Shown one piece after another: positions 8,042-16,473 of a stretch of 64,000 nucleotides of DNA. This DNA is from Methylobacterium sp. J-088 (GTDB taxonomy: Bacteria > Pseudomonadota > Alphaproteobacteria > Rhizobiales > Beijerinckiaceae), in NCBI RefSeq assembly GCF_022829295.1, contig NZ_JAKSYH010000260.1:62001-126000 (forward strand). Direction: 5' to 3'. Within the stretch, counting starts at the first letter, position 1; every line of letters starts with the position of its first letter. The position numbers and the translations under genes are program-made. The notes under the pieces were generated by a model. The model had not been told where the DNA came from and did no database searches. It worked only from the letters and a program-made list of their open reading frames with translations.

Positions 8042-8883
8042 GCGGCGGCCTGCATCATGGGCGACGGGGCCGCGATGCTGACAACCTTGGGCTGAGAAAG
8101 CGTGAAGGCCTGCGCCGTACGCGTCCCAAGACAGCGATCCCCCGGCAGCCGCCACCGCCGCGTCGCCCCGTCCCGGCAGGGCCGGATCGTCTCCGGTGAC
8201 GGTCGCTGGTCGGCCGGGGGCGCCGCAAACACCGCGAGGTAGGCGCCATCCTTCAACGGATGGAACCCGGTCTCGCGATACCCAGCGGCGGTGAGTTCGC
8301 AGCGCAGGAGCGCCGGAGGAGTGCCGTGGCGGGACGGGATATCGTCGGCGTCGACGATGCCGACGCGACCGCCCGGGCGCATCGCCGCGGCGAGATTGTA
8401 GAGCAGGCCGAAGGGCTGGGTGATCTCGTGGTACATGTGCACGAGGATCGCGGCATCCACGGAGGCTGGAGGCAGGCGCGGATCATGCGGCTCGCCCCGC
8501 ACGACGGTCACGTTGGCGAGGCCCTTCACACGCGTTTCCAGGGCGGCGAGGTAATCCGGCGTGACATCCTCGGCGAGCACCCGGCCGCCCGGGCCGACCA
8601 GTGGGCTTAGCCGGACCACGTCGTAGCCGCTGCCCGCCCCGATATCCGCCACCGTCTCACCCGGGGCGAAGCCCATGCCCCGGGCGACCTCGGCGAACTC
8701 GCCGGCCTTGTCGCGCGCGGCTTCCGAGGACCAGCGCGGCGCGACGATCTCGGCCACCGGCCGGTCGGGCTTCGGGAAGGCGTCGGCCGGAGCACCCGCA
8801 GGCGCCAGCGGCTCGGCCGCGCAGACCGGCCCGGCGAGGACGACGGCCAACACGGCGGGGATGAGGGTCGGGATCCGGATCAT
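7960..8883 (-). CDS. Exported class I SAM-dependent methyltransferase
   Basis: The 307-aa frame begins with a signal peptide (cleavage after about residue 22, VCAAEP). Residues 75-220 form a Rossmann methyltransferase fold with the SAM motif VADIGAGSGYD and an ILVHMYHEI segment. Similar exported methyltransferases exist in other alphaproteobacteria, with unknown substrates. The last 75 or so residues are Arg/Ser/Pro-rich, lack family character, and overlap the DUF4239 start by 82 nt. Either the stop codon has drifted downstream or a small frameshift near 8200 changed the end. The core would normally finish around residue 225. Confidence 0.78.
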   Translation of the reverse strand: MIRIPTLIPAVLAVVLAGPVCAAEPLAPAGAPADAFPKPDRPVAEIVAPRWSSEAARDKAGEFAEVARGMGFAPGETVADIGAGSGYDVVRLSPLVGPGGRVLAEDVTPDYLAALETRVKGLANVTVVRGEPHDPRLPPASVDAAILVHMYHEITQPFGLLYNLAAAMRPGGRVGIVDADDIPSRHGTPPALLRCELTAAGYRETGFHPLKDGAYLAVFAAPPADQRPSPETIRPCRDGATRRWRLPGDRCLGTRTAQAFTLSQPKVVSIAAPSPMMQAAACSSDSGSTNPSGRSSRCWPCCSASSA

Positions 8884-8958
8884 GGCCGGTAACAGCCCGC
8901 GGGCCGGATTGGTGCCGGTGGCGTTGACCGTGCCGCACCCGGCGCGCGATCAAGCGCC

Positions 8959-9699
8959 ATGACGCACACGGACACGCCCTGGCGGGCCACGATCCTCACC
9001 CTATACCCGGAGATGTTCCCAGGCCCGCTGGGCATCTCGCTTTCGGGCGATGCTCTGACCCGCGGCACTTGGAGCCTGGAGGCGCGCAACATCCGCGAGC
9101 ACGGGCTCGGCCGCCACCGGGCGGTGGACGATACCCCGGCCGGGGGCGGCGCCGGCATGGTGCTGCGCTGCGATGTCCTGGCCGCCGCCATTGACGCCGC
9201 GAGCCCGCCCGACGACCCGCGCCCACGCCTGCTGATGTCCCCCCGCGGCCGGCCGCTGACCCAGGCGCGGGTTCGCACCCTCGCGGAAGGCCCTGGCGCG
9301 CTGATCGTCTGCGGCCGGTTCGAGGGCGTGGACGAGCGGGTGATCGCCGGACGCGGCCTGGAGGAGGTCTCGATCGGCGATTACGTGCTCTCAGGGGGCG
9401 AGATCGCCGCCCTGGTGGTGCTCGACGCCTGCGTGCGGCTCCTGCCCGGCGTGATGGGCAAGGTGCAATCCGGTATCGAGGAAAGCTTCGAGGGCGGACT
9501 CCTCGAATACCCGCACTACACGCGGCCTCGGGACTGGGAGGGCCGCGCGATCCCCGACGTGCTCTCCGGCGGCAACCACGCCGCCATCGCCCGCTGGCGG
9601 CGGGAACAGGCCGAGCGCCTCACCGCAGAGCGGCGGCCGGACCTCGACGGCGCGGGTCAGGCCGCCTCAAGATCGATCACAGGACCGTCCCGGTCGTAA
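8959..9699 (+). CDS. trmD: tRNA (guanine37-N1)-methyltransferase TrmD
   Basis: TrmD methylates G37 of tRNAs to prevent frameshifting. The 246-aa protein has [12 protein letters not shown] near the start and the substrate-binding [13 protein letters not shown]. The trefoil-knot SAM site is at [20 protein letters not shown], followed by EYPHYTRP and [10 protein letters not shown]. The last 43 nt overlap a small minus-strand gene. trmD normally follows rimM and precedes rplS. Here two reverse-strand genes separate it from rimM, and serC rather than rplS is the next gene on the same strand. Confidence 0.96.
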   Translation: MTHTDTPWRATILTLYPEMFPGPLGISLSGDALTRGTWSLEARNIREHGLGRHRAVDDTPAGGGAGMVLRCDVLAAAIDAASPPDDPRPRLLMSPRGRPLTQARVRTLAEGPGALIVCGRFEGVDERVIAGRGLEEVSIGDYVLSGGEIAALVVLDACVRLLPGVMGKVQSGIEESFEGGLLEYPHYTRPRDWEGRAIPDVLSGGNHAAIARWRREQAERLTAERRPDLDGAGQAASRSITGPSRS

Positions 9700-9836
9700 T
9701 CCAACGGATCGATCTGCAGCGTCTGCGGCATCGGACGTCGCAGGCGATACGGGAGCGCGATGTGGGCCGTTAAGGCTCCAATAACCACAAGCAGAGCGGA
9801 CCAGATCGCCACTATCGCGGCGCTGTGCATAGACAT
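9657..9836 (-). CDS. Small single-pass membrane protein (59 aa)
   Basis: This short gene starts at the ATG at 9836 with GAGG eight bases upstream. The product [20 protein letters not shown]... has one membrane helix at residues 6-26. A basic stop-transfer patch (YRLRRP) follows, then an acidic cytoplasmic tail ([15 protein letters not shown]). The stop at 9657 lies inside the 3' end of trmD, a 43-nt convergent overlap. Signal-anchor topology, a proper ribosome-binding site and a coherent C-terminus support a real gene. The function is unknown, and such proteins often modulate a larger membrane complex. Confidence 0.6.
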   Translation of the reverse strand: MSMHSAAIVAIWSALLVVIGALTAHIALPYRLRRPMPQTLQIDPLDYDRDGPVIDLEAA

Positions 9837-9866
9837 CGATGTACCTCAAACGCTACGCGGCACAGC

Positions 9867-9892
9867 ATTAAGCCTAACGGGTCAGGCTTAAT
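9867..9892. promoter_or_regulatory. 9-bp inverted repeat between divergent genes
   Basis: ATTAAGCCT and AGGCTTAAT form a perfect inverted repeat with an 8-nt centre. It lies 31 nt upstream of the small membrane protein start and 158 nt upstream of serC. It could be an operator serving either direction or a hairpin in the serC leader. The two halves are more AT-rich than the surroundings. Confidence 0.45.
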
Positions 9893-10004
9893 CGACTGTT
9901 CCGCGCTCCCGGACTGCCTGTCCCGCCCGGGGCCACCCCGTGGGGATCGCAACGCTGGCCGACGCTTGCCAGACGCCGGGTTTCGGCGCATGCGCGAGTT
10001 CGGG

Positions 10005-10034
10005 ACCTCCTCCCTGCGAGGAATGCCCCTCTGC
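10005..10034 (+). promoter_or_regulatory. Possible alternative hairpins in the serC leader
   Basis: In the serC leader the central GAGG (10018-10021) can pair with an upstream CCTC or with the downstream CCTC that follows ATGCC. Two mutually exclusive short hairpins can therefore form just before the ribosome-binding site AGGAT. A structured serC-leader RNA motif is known in Alphaproteobacteria. I cannot confirm that this is the same motif. Confidence 0.3.
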
Positions 10035-10049
10035 CAGGATGGATTCGCG

Positions 10050-11219
10050 ATGACCACCCGCCCCACGCAGCGCCCGCGCGTGCCCCATTTCTCCTCCGGC
10101 CCCTGCGCCAAGCGTCCGGGCTGGACCCCGGCCGCCCTGGCCGACGCCGCGCTCGGCCGGTCGCACCGGTCGCCGATTGGCAAGGCCAAGCTCGCCCGGG
10201 CGATCGACCTGACGCGCTCCGTCCTTCAGGTGCCCGCCGACTATCGGATCGGCATCGTGCCGGCCTCGGACACCGGCGCCGTCGAGATGGCGATGTGGAC
10301 GATGCTCGGGCCAAGGCCCGTCGAGGTCGCGGCCTGGGAAGCTTTCGGCAAGGAGTGGGTCACGGACGCGCTGAAGCAGCTCAAGATCGCGCCACGCATC
10401 CACCAGACGCCCTACGGCGTGCTGCCCGACCTCGCGGCGATCGATACCCGGCACAGCGACGTCGTCTTCACCTGGAACGGCACCGCGGCCGGCGTGAAGG
10501 TGCCGAACGGCGACTGGATCGCCGCCGACCGCGAGGGCCTGACGATCTGCGACGCCACCTCGGCAGCCTTCGCGCAGCCGCTGACCTGGGACAAGCTCGA
10601 TGTCGTGACCTTCTCCTGGCAGAAGGTGATGGGCGGCGAGGCCGCGCACGGCATGCTGATCCTGTCGCCACGCGCCGTGGCCCGCCTGGAGAGCCACACC
10701 CCGTCCTGGCCGCTGCCGAAGGTGTTCCGCCTGACCAAGGACGGAAAGCTGATCGAGGGCATCTTCAAGGGCGACACGATCAATACGCCCTCCATGCTGG
10801 CGGTGGAGGATTACCTCGATACGCTCACCTGGGCTGAGGGGATCGGTGGTCTCTCGGCGCTGCACGCGCGGGCGGACGCCAACGCCAAGGCGATCTACGA
10901 TTGGGTGGCGCGCACCCCCTGGATCGCGCCGCTGGCGGTCGATCCGGCGACCTACTCGAACACGGGCGTCTGCCTCGTGATCGCCGATCCGGACGTGCTC
11001 GCCCGGGGCGACGCGGCGGTCTCGGCCATTGCGGCGGGGATCGTCGAGCGGCTGGAGCGGGAGGGCGTCGCCCTCGACATCGGAGCCTACCGCGACGCCC
11101 CCGCGGGCCTGCGGATCTGGTGCGGCGCCACGGTGGAGACGTCGGATCTCGAGACGCTGACGCCCTGGCTCGACTGGGCTTTTTCCGAGGAGAAGGCGGC
11201 GCTGACGCAGGCGGCGTGA
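10050..11219 (+). CDS. serC: Phosphoserine aminotransferase
   Basis: SerC transaminates 3-phosphohydroxypyruvate to phosphoserine with glutamate and PLP. The 389-aa protein begins [20 protein letters not shown]. It has the PLP lysine in [13 protein letters not shown] near residue 190, and the ending is typical of the alphaproteobacterial (SerC type 2) branch. The ATG at 10050 has AGGAT nine bases upstream. The frame continues open to 9825, but that stretch is leader. serA, commonly the next gene, is absent, and a toxin-antitoxin-like pair follows instead. In a serine-cycle methylotroph it works alongside serine-consuming C1 assimilation. Confidence 0.93.
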   Translation: MTTRPTQRPRVPHFSSGPCAKRPGWTPAALADAALGRSHRSPIGKAKLARAIDLTRSVLQVPADYRIGIVPASDTGAVEMAMWTMLGPRPVEVAAWEAFGKEWVTDALKQLKIAPRIHQTPYGVLPDLAAIDTRHSDVVFTWNGTAAGVKVPNGDWIAADREGLTICDATSAAFAQPLTWDKLDVVTFSWQKVMGGEAAHGMLILSPRAVARLESHTPSWPLPKVFRLTKDGKLIEGIFKGDTINTPSMLAVEDYLDTLTWAEGIGGLSALHARADANAKAIYDWVARTPWIAPLAVDPATYSNTGVCLVIADPDVLARGDAAVSAIAAGIVERLEREGVALDIGAYRDAPAGLRIWCGATVETSDLETLTPWLDWAFSEEKAALTQAA

Positions 11220-11314
11220 GCGGGGCCGCACCTCTCCTCTGTGGGCGAGGCGATGCAGCCTTGCCCCAATGACGGGATCGCGCGATGTCTCGATACAAGC
11301 CTCGGAGTTCCGCG

Positions 11315-11704
11315 ATGAGCCGCCACGCCGTTGTTCGCTGCGCCTGGGATGCGGACGCAGCCGTCTGGTACGTCTCGGACAGCGATGTTCCAGGGCTCGC
11401 GACAGAGGCGCCTTCGCTCGAAGCGTTGCGGCGGAAGCTCCCCGGGATGATCCAGGATCTTCTCGAAGACGATCAGAGCGAAGGCATCGAGGTCGATCTC
11501 ATCGCCTACGCGCATGATCGGCTGCGCGTGGGAGCCGCGTGCCCGACTTCACACCGCCGCTCAAGAAGCTCCTGCAGGCTCAGGGGTATCGCTTCTTTCG
11601 CAGTGGCCGGGATGATCACGAGATCTGGCGCCATAACGAGACTGGCCGAAAGGTCGTCGTCGATTCCAGCATCAAATCCCGCCAGACGGCCAACGCCGTG
11701 TTGA
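11315..11704 (+). CDS. DUF1902/HicB-like antitoxin with run-on C-terminus
   Basis: The first 75 or so residues (MSRHAVVRCAWDADAAVWYV onward) are a DUF1902/HicB-type partial RNase H fold with SDVPGLATEAPSLEAL. They reach the usual family end at VDLIAYAHDRLRVGAA. Instead of the expected stop, the frame runs on for about 55 residues through the hicA gene in another frame, giving 129 aa. A stop overlapping the hicA start would be the normal arrangement. The ATG at 11315 has GGAG nine bases upstream, and an ATG at 11285 is an alternative. Confidence 0.7.
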   Translation: MSRHAVVRCAWDADAAVWYVSDSDVPGLATEAPSLEALRRKLPGMIQDLLEDDQSEGIEVDLIAYAHDRLRVGAACPTSHRRSRSSCRLRGIASFAVAGMITRSGAITRLAERSSSIPASNPARRPTPC

Positions 11705-11733
11705 AGCAGGCCGGTTTGCCCAAATCCTTCTGA
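11539..11733 (+). CDS. HicA-like mRNA interferase toxin
   Basis: This 64-aa protein (GTG start at 11539) has the HicA/YcfA double-stranded-RNA-binding-like fold. It shows LKKLLQAQGYRFFRSGRDDH, in which the His of DHEIW would be the catalytic residue, and a C-terminal LKQAGLPKSF. Family members cleave mRNA and are neutralised by the HicB-type protein encoded just upstream. The gene lies wholly inside the run-on part of the antitoxin frame up to 11704. The toxin-antitoxin assignment is by family and gene order only. Confidence 0.72.
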   Translation: MPDFTPPLKKLLQAQGYRFFRSGRDDHEIWRHNETGRKVVVDSSIKSRQTANAVLKQAGLPKSF

Positions 11734-11767
11734 GGCGAGCCGACCCCAGCGGCCAAATCGCCAAAGA

Positions 11768-11798
11768 AAAACCCCGGCCCACGCGGAGCCGGGGTTTT
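11768..11798. terminator. Bidirectional rho-independent terminator
   Basis: An 11-bp perfect stem (AAAACCCCGGC with GCCGGGGTTTT) and a 9-nt loop lie between the HicA-like gene and the convergent amt gene. With an A-run on one side and a T-run on the other, it can terminate transcription in both directions. Confidence 0.9.
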
Positions 11799-11839
11799 CC
11801 ATTCCGGAGGCGCGGCCCCGCAAGGCCGCGCCACACGTC

Positions 11840-13345
11840 TCAGTAGTTGTAGGCGCGCTCGCCGTGATCGGCGATGTCGAGGCCCTCGCGCTCCTCTTCC
11901 TGGGTCACCCGCAGGCCGATCGTCAGGTCGACGAGCTTGTAGAGGATCGCCGAGCCGATGCCCGACCACAGCAGGGTCAGGCCGACCGCTTCAGCCTGGA
12001 TGATGAGCTGGCCCATCATGTCGTAGGCACCGACCGCCAGCTCGCCCGGCTTGGAGGTGTAGTCGGGGATGCCGACGCCGCCGAGGTTCGGGTCGACCAG
12101 GATGCCGGTCGCCAGCGCGCCCAGGATGCCGCCGATGCAGTGCACGCCGAACACGTCGAGCGAGTCGTCGTAGCCGAGCGCGTTCTTCACCGTCGAGCAC
12201 ATCACGAAGCAGACCACGCCGGCGACGAGGCCAAGCACGATCGAGCCCATCGGGCCGGCAAAGCCGGAGGCCGGGGTGACGGCCACGAGGCCGGCGATCG
12301 CGCCCGAGAGCATGCCCAGCAGAGACGGCTTGCCTTTGAGTGCCCACTCGGCGAACAGCCACGCCACGGCGGCGCCGCAGGTCGCCACGAAGGTGTTCAG
12401 CATGGCCAGCGCCGCCGTGCCGTTGGACTCGAGGTTCGAGCCGGCGTTGAAGCCGAACCAGCCGACCCACAGCAGCGAGGCGCCGATCATGGTCATGGTC
12501 AGCGAGTGCGGGGCGAGCAGATCGCGGCCGTAGCCGATGCGCTTACCCATGATCAGGCAGCCGACGAAGCCCGCGATGCCGGCGTTGATGTGCACCACGG
12601 TGCCGCCGGCGAAGTCGAGGGCGCCCTTCTGGAACAGGAAGCCGGCATCCTTGTTGACCGCGTCTAGCGCCGCCTGAGCGGTGGCCTTCGACGCGTCGTC
12701 CGTTGCGGCAGCGAGCGCCTTCGCGGCGTTGCCGACCGCATCCGGGCCGCCCCAGTACCAGACCATGTGGGCCATCGGGAAGTAGATGAGCGTGACCCAG
12801 AGGATCGTGAACACCACCAGGGCGGAGAACTTCATCCGCTCCGCGAAGGCGCCAACGATCAGCGCGGGGGTGATCATCGCGAAGGTCATCTGGAAGCACA
12901 GATAGACGTATTCGGGGATCACGACGCCGTTGGAGAAGGTCGCCACGGTGGAGTTGGCGTCGATCCCCTTGAGGAAGGCCTTCGAGAAGCCGCCAACGAA
13001 GTCGTTGATACCGCCGCCGTTGGTGAAGGCGAGGCTGTAGCCATAGAACACCCACAGCAGGCCGACGATCGACACGATCGCGAAGACCTGGGTCAGCACC
13101 GAGAGCATGTTCTTGGTGCGCACCAGGCCGCCGTAGAACAGTGCGAGGCCCGGCACCGCCATCATCAGCACGAGGGCCGAGGATATCAACATCCAGGCGG
13201 TGTCGCCCTTGTTGGGGATCGGGGACGGCGGCGGCGAGGCGGCTTCCGGCGTCGGCGTCTGTGCAAGCGACGGCTCGATCAGGATGGCGGCGATGGCCGC
13301 CCCTCCCAAACCGAGCATGAGGGCGTGACGAAGTTTCATGGGCAC
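11840..13345 (-). CDS. amt: Ammonium transporter
   Basis: This 501-aa protein is an Amt/MEP/Rh-family channel. It has an N-terminal signal peptide (residues 1-28, ending near PSLAQT) and eleven expected membrane helices. Family motifs include FYGGLVRTKNMLSVL, FQMTFAMITPALI, DFAGGTVVHINAGIAG and DDSLDVFGVHCIGGILGALATG. It imports ammonium into the cytoplasm and is closed by GlnK binding. It lies 74 nt downstream of glnK on the same strand, and the pair is presumably cotranscribed from the sigma-54-type promoter upstream of glnK. Confidence 0.96.
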   Translation of the reverse strand: MPMKLRHALMLGLGGAAIAAILIEPSLAQTPTPEAASPPPSPIPNKGDTAWMLISSALVLMMAVPGLALFYGGLVRTKNMLSVLTQVFAIVSIVGLLWVFYGYSLAFTNGGGINDFVGGFSKAFLKGIDANSTVATFSNGVVIPEYVYLCFQMTFAMITPALIVGAFAERMKFSALVVFTILWVTLIYFPMAHMVWYWGGPDAVGNAAKALAAATDDASKATAQAALDAVNKDAGFLFQKGALDFAGGTVVHINAGIAGFVGCLIMGKRIGYGRDLLAPHSLTMTMIGASLLWVGWFGFNAGSNLESNGTAALAMLNTFVATCGAAVAWLFAEWALKGKPSLLGMLSGAIAGLVAVTPASGFAGPMGSIVLGLVAGVVCFVMCSTVKNALGYDDSLDVFGVHCIGGILGALATGILVDPNLGGVGIPDYTSKPGELAVGAYDMMGQLIIQAEAVGLTLLWSGIGSAILYKLVDLTIGLRVTQEEEREGLDIADHGERAYNY

Positions 13346-13419
13346 GTGGCTCCCGGTCTCAAATTCGTATCGTTTCAGAAAGTCTGGACTCTGCGGGCCC
13401 GGGCGCGCCGGGCCACGGA

Positions 13420-13758
13420 TCAGAGCGCGTCGGCGTCGGTCTCGCCGGTCCGGATGCGCACGGCCTTTTCGAGCGGCATCACGAAGATCTTGCCATCACC
13501 GATCTGGCCGGTGCGGGCCGCCCCCGCGATGGCGTCGATGACGCTCGACGTCAGGTCCGAGGCGACGGCGACCTCGATCTTCAGCTTGGGCAGGAAGCTC
13601 ACCGCGTATTCCGCGCCGCGGTAGATCTCGGTGTGGCCCTTCTGCCGGCCATACCCCTTCACCTCCGTCACCGTCAGGCCGTGCACGCCGATTCCGGTGA
13701 GCGCGTCGCGCACCTCCTCCAGCTTGAACGGCTTGATGATGGCCATCACGATCTTCAT
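13420..13758 (-). CDS. glnK: Nitrogen regulatory protein P-II (GlnK)
   Basis: This 112-aa P-II signal protein begins MKIVMAIIKPFKLEEVRDAL. Its T-loop sequence GYGRQKGHTEIYRGAEYAV carries the uridylylation site Tyr51, and the C-terminal GDGKIFVMPLEKAVRIRTGE binds ATP and 2-oxoglutarate. Pairing with amt identifies it as the GlnK type, which blocks the Amt pore when nitrogen is plentiful. A -24/-12 promoter lies about 110 nt upstream of the start, so the operon is probably activated by NtrC under nitrogen limitation. Confidence 0.95.
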   Translation of the reverse strand: MKIVMAIIKPFKLEEVRDALTGIGVHGLTVTEVKGYGRQKGHTEIYRGAEYAVSFLPKLKIEVAVASDLTSSVIDAIAGAARTGQIGDGKIFVMPLEKAVRIRTGETDADAL

Positions 13759-13867
13759 GGGCGACGCCCCCTTGGAAATGCCTGGGAACCGTTGCCGTCA
13801 CCCAATCCGCAGGCGACCCGGCGGGGTCGCCCGCGGGCTCGGGATGGCCCGCGGTCGAACGCCGCTA

Positions 13868-13883
13868 TTCAAGGACTGTGCCA
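13868..13883 (-). promoter_or_regulatory. Candidate sigma-54 (-24/-12) promoter of glnK-amt
   Basis: Read on the minus strand the sequence is TGGCACAGTCCTTGAA, against the consensus TGGCACG-N4-TTGCW. The -24 half is perfect and the spacing is exact. The -12 half has TTGA in place of TTGC. It would start a transcript about 100 nt upstream of glnK. No clear paired NtrC site was seen further upstream. Confidence 0.6.
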
Positions 13884-14056
13884 GATAAGCTTAACCGGGA
13901 ACCTTTTCCACGACCTGTCATCTGCCCACGGATTGATCGACCACGACCATGCGACGTGCACTTACTGGGACGGACGTGCCTCCAATTGCGGCAATCTGCT
14001 CAACAAGCAGCATTTCCGTGAGTGACAAATCCGCAACGCACGCGCGGGAACGCGTT

Positions 14057-14956
14057 TTAATCCCGCTTCAGCCGGATAAGTCCTTCTTGCGCCACGGAGG
14101 CAACGAGGTTGCCGACGCGGTCGAAGATCTGCCCGCGGGCGAAACCGCGGGCGCCGCCGGCGACAGGGCTGTCTTGGGCGTAGAGCAGCCAGTCATCGAT
14201 CTTCACGGGACGGTGAAACCAGAGCGCGTGATCGAGGCTCGCGGCCTGGATGGCCGGATCGAACACCGAGCGCTCGTGCGGGATCAGCGAGACGTCGAGC
14301 AGGGTCATGTCGGAGGCGTAGGCCAGCACCGCCCGGTGGAGAGCCGGATCGTCCGGCAGGGTCGCGGCAGCCCGCAGCCAGACATTGAAGACCGGCTCGG
14401 GTGGCCGGCCGCCCTTCTCGGCGGCAATGTAGCGGTTCAGGTCGACCGGACGCAGGGCGATCGGCCGCTCGCGGCCGAAGTACGCGGCAATGGCTTCCGG
14501 CATGCCGCTGCAGCCGGCTGCCGCCAGCGCCTTGCCGTCGAGAAGCCCGTCCGGACCGGCCACGTCCGGCATCGCCGGATGGTGAACGAGGCCCTCTTCC
14601 GCGACCTGATACGAGACCGTCGTGGCGAAGATCGCCCGCCCGTGCTGGATCGCCTTGACCCGTCGGGTGGTGAAGCTGCGCCCGTCCCGGATCCGCTCGA
14701 CCTCGTACACGATGGGCGTGCGGGGATCGCCCGGCAGCATGAAGTAGGCGTGCAGGGAATGGACCGGACGATCGTCCGGAACGGTGCGGGTGGCGGCGAC
14801 CAGCGCCTGGGCCACCACCTGTCCGCCGAAGACCCGCCGCCAGCCGGTCTTCGGGTTCTGCCCGCGGAACAGGTCGACCTCCAGGCGTTCGAGGTCGAGG
14901 ATGGCGATCAGTTCGGCGACGGCGTCGGTCATCGCGTCGGTATTGGCGTCCGTCAT
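14057..14956 (-). CDS. tesB: Acyl-CoA thioesterase II
   Basis: This 299-aa double-hotdog protein hydrolyses acyl-CoA to free fatty acid and CoA in the cytoplasm. It shows FRGQNPKTGWRRVFGGQVVAQ in the first hotdog, HSLHAYFMLPGDP next, and in the second hotdog YASDMTLLDVSLIPH and SLDHALWFHRP. These are the TesB pattern carrying the Asp/Thr/Gln catalytic network. It is divergent from the UbiH-like gene, with a 100-nt gap that must hold both promoters. Confidence 0.93.
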   Translation of the reverse strand: MTDANTDAMTDAVAELIAILDLERLEVDLFRGQNPKTGWRRVFGGQVVAQALVAATRTVPDDRPVHSLHAYFMLPGDPRTPIVYEVERIRDGRSFTTRRVKAIQHGRAIFATTVSYQVAEEGLVHHPAMPDVAGPDGLLDGKALAAAGCSGMPEAIAAYFGRERPIALRPVDLNRYIAAEKGGRPPEPVFNVWLRAAATLPDDPALHRAVLAYASDMTLLDVSLIPHERSVFDPAIQAASLDHALWFHRPVKIDDWLLYAQDSPVAGGARGFARGQIFDRVGNLVASVAQEGLIRLKRD

Positions 14957-15057
14957 GGCGCGCGGGGTTTCCGTTCGTTGCCCGCGTGCGACATAGGCCT
15001 ATCGAACCGACCAAGCCAACGTCTCCCGCGCGGGAGTCACACCGGAGATCCGCCACG

Positions 15058-16335
15058 ATGACGGCCGAGACGCCCCGCCCCGGTAGCCGCCGCCTCCTGA
15101 TCGCCGGGGGCGGCCTGCCCAGCCTCGCCCTGGCGCTCGCGCTCAAGCAGGCCCATGGAGCCGCACTCGCCGTGACGGTGATCGATCCCTCCGGCGCCGA
15201 CCCGGCGCGCCATCGCGGCCGGGCCTACGCGGTGGCGGCAGGGGCGCGCCGGATGCTGAACCGCCTCGGTGTCTGGAACCGGCTCTCGGAGGCGGCCGAG
15301 CCCATCACCGCAATGGTGATCAGCGACAGCCGCCTCGCCGATCCGGTGCGCCCGGTCTTCCTGACCTTCGGCTGCGCGTTCGACCAGGAGGCGGAGGACG
15401 ATCGGGTCGACGGCGAGCCCTTCGCCCACATGGTGGAGGCCGAGCCCCTGGCCGAGGCTTTGGGGCAGGCCTGCCGGGAGGCCGGCGTCGCCTTCGTCTT
15501 GGCCGGCGTGATGCGCGCGACGCCCGAGGGCCCGGCGATCCGTGCGGAGCTGACCATGGGCGTGCAGCTGCGCGGCGATCTCCTGGTCGCCGCCGACGGC
15601 GCACGCTCGCGCCTGCGAGAGGCGGCCCGGATCGGCTGGGTCGGCTGGTCCTATCCGCAGGTCGGCATCGTGGCGACCATCGGCCACGCCCAACCACACG
15701 GGGGGCGAGCCATCGAGCATTTCCTGCCCGCGGGCCCGTTCGCGATCCTGCCGTTGCGGGACGGCGGAGCCCTGGGCCATCGCTCCTCGATCGTCTGGAC
15801 CGAGCGCGCCGACGCGGCCGACGCCCTGCTGTCCGGTGAGCCCGACGAGGTGCTGGCCGAGATCGAGCGCCGCTTCACCCTCGATCTCGGGACGCTCGCC
15901 CTGGAGCATGGGCCGAGCCGGCACCCCCTGGCCTTCGGCCTCGCCCGGAGTTTTTACGCGCCGCGCCTCGCCCTGCTGGGCGATGCCGCCCACGTGATCC
16001 ACCCGATCGCCGGCCAGGGACTCAACCTCGGCTTGGCGGATGCCGCCTCCCTCGCCGAGGCGGTGACCGGTGCGCTGCGCCTCGGCCTCGATCCCGGCGG
16101 CCCCGATGTCCTGCGCGATTACGAGCGCGCCCGGCGTTTCGACAGCTTCGCCATGGCGGCGGCGACCGACGGGCTGAACCGCCTGTTCTCGAACGATGCG
16201 CTGCCGCTGCGGCTCGCCCGGGATCTCGGCCTCGGGCTCGTGGACCGGCTGCCGGGGCTCAAGCGCTTCTTCATCGGCGAGGCTGCCGCCGCGCGTGGAT
16301 CGCGGCCCCGGCTGATGCGCGGGGAGGCCCTGTAG
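15058..16335 (+). CDS. UbiH/UbiF-family FAD-dependent monooxygenase
   Basis: This 425-aa flavoprotein shows the N-terminal dinucleotide-binding segment LLIAGGGLPSLALALALK and the ADGARSRLRE motif near residue 180. The FAD ribityl motif LLGDAAHVIHPIAGQGLNLG lies near residue 305. This set defines the ubiquinone-biosynthesis hydroxylases (UbiH, UbiF, UbiI, UbiL). Which ring position it hydroxylates cannot be told from sequence. The ATG at 15058 has GGAG at 11-14 bases. The longer frame from 14986 runs into the divergent promoter region. Confidence 0.88.
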   Translation: MTAETPRPGSRRLLIAGGGLPSLALALALKQAHGAALAVTVIDPSGADPARHRGRAYAVAAGARRMLNRLGVWNRLSEAAEPITAMVISDSRLADPVRPVFLTFGCAFDQEAEDDRVDGEPFAHMVEAEPLAEALGQACREAGVAFVLAGVMRATPEGPAIRAELTMGVQLRGDLLVAADGARSRLREAARIGWVGWSYPQVGIVATIGHAQPHGGRAIEHFLPAGPFAILPLRDGGALGHRSSIVWTERADAADALLSGEPDEVLAEIERRFTLDLGTLALEHGPSRHPLAFGLARSFYAPRLALLGDAAHVIHPIAGQGLNLGLADAASLAEAVTGALRLGLDPGGPDVLRDYERARRFDSFAMAAATDGLNRLFSNDALPLRLARDLGLGLVDRLPGLKRFFIGEAAAARGSRPRLMRGEAL

Positions 16336-16350
16336 TGGGCGCCCTGTTTC

Positions 16351-16473
16351 TCAGCCGACGACCAGCGTGCGGGCCCGGCGCATCCAGCGCAGCGACGCCT
16401 CGACCAGCGCCGGAACGCGAGGCGCAGTGCCCGTTGAATCGGCGACAGCACCGTCGTCTACTCCACGGGTCAT
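16351..16473 (-). CDS. Possible 40-aa protein
   Basis: A 41-codon frame on the minus strand begins MTRGVDDGAVADSTG and ends in a basic amphipathic segment (LRWMRRARTLVVG). Third-position GC rises in the second half as in real genes. No Shine-Dalgarno is visible, but TTATAA lies 11-16 nt upstream of the ATG, so a leaderless transcript is possible. I cannot identify a family, and this may be chance. Confidence 0.3.
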   Translation of the reverse strand: MTRGVDDGAVADSTGTAPRVPALVEASLRWMRRARTLVVG

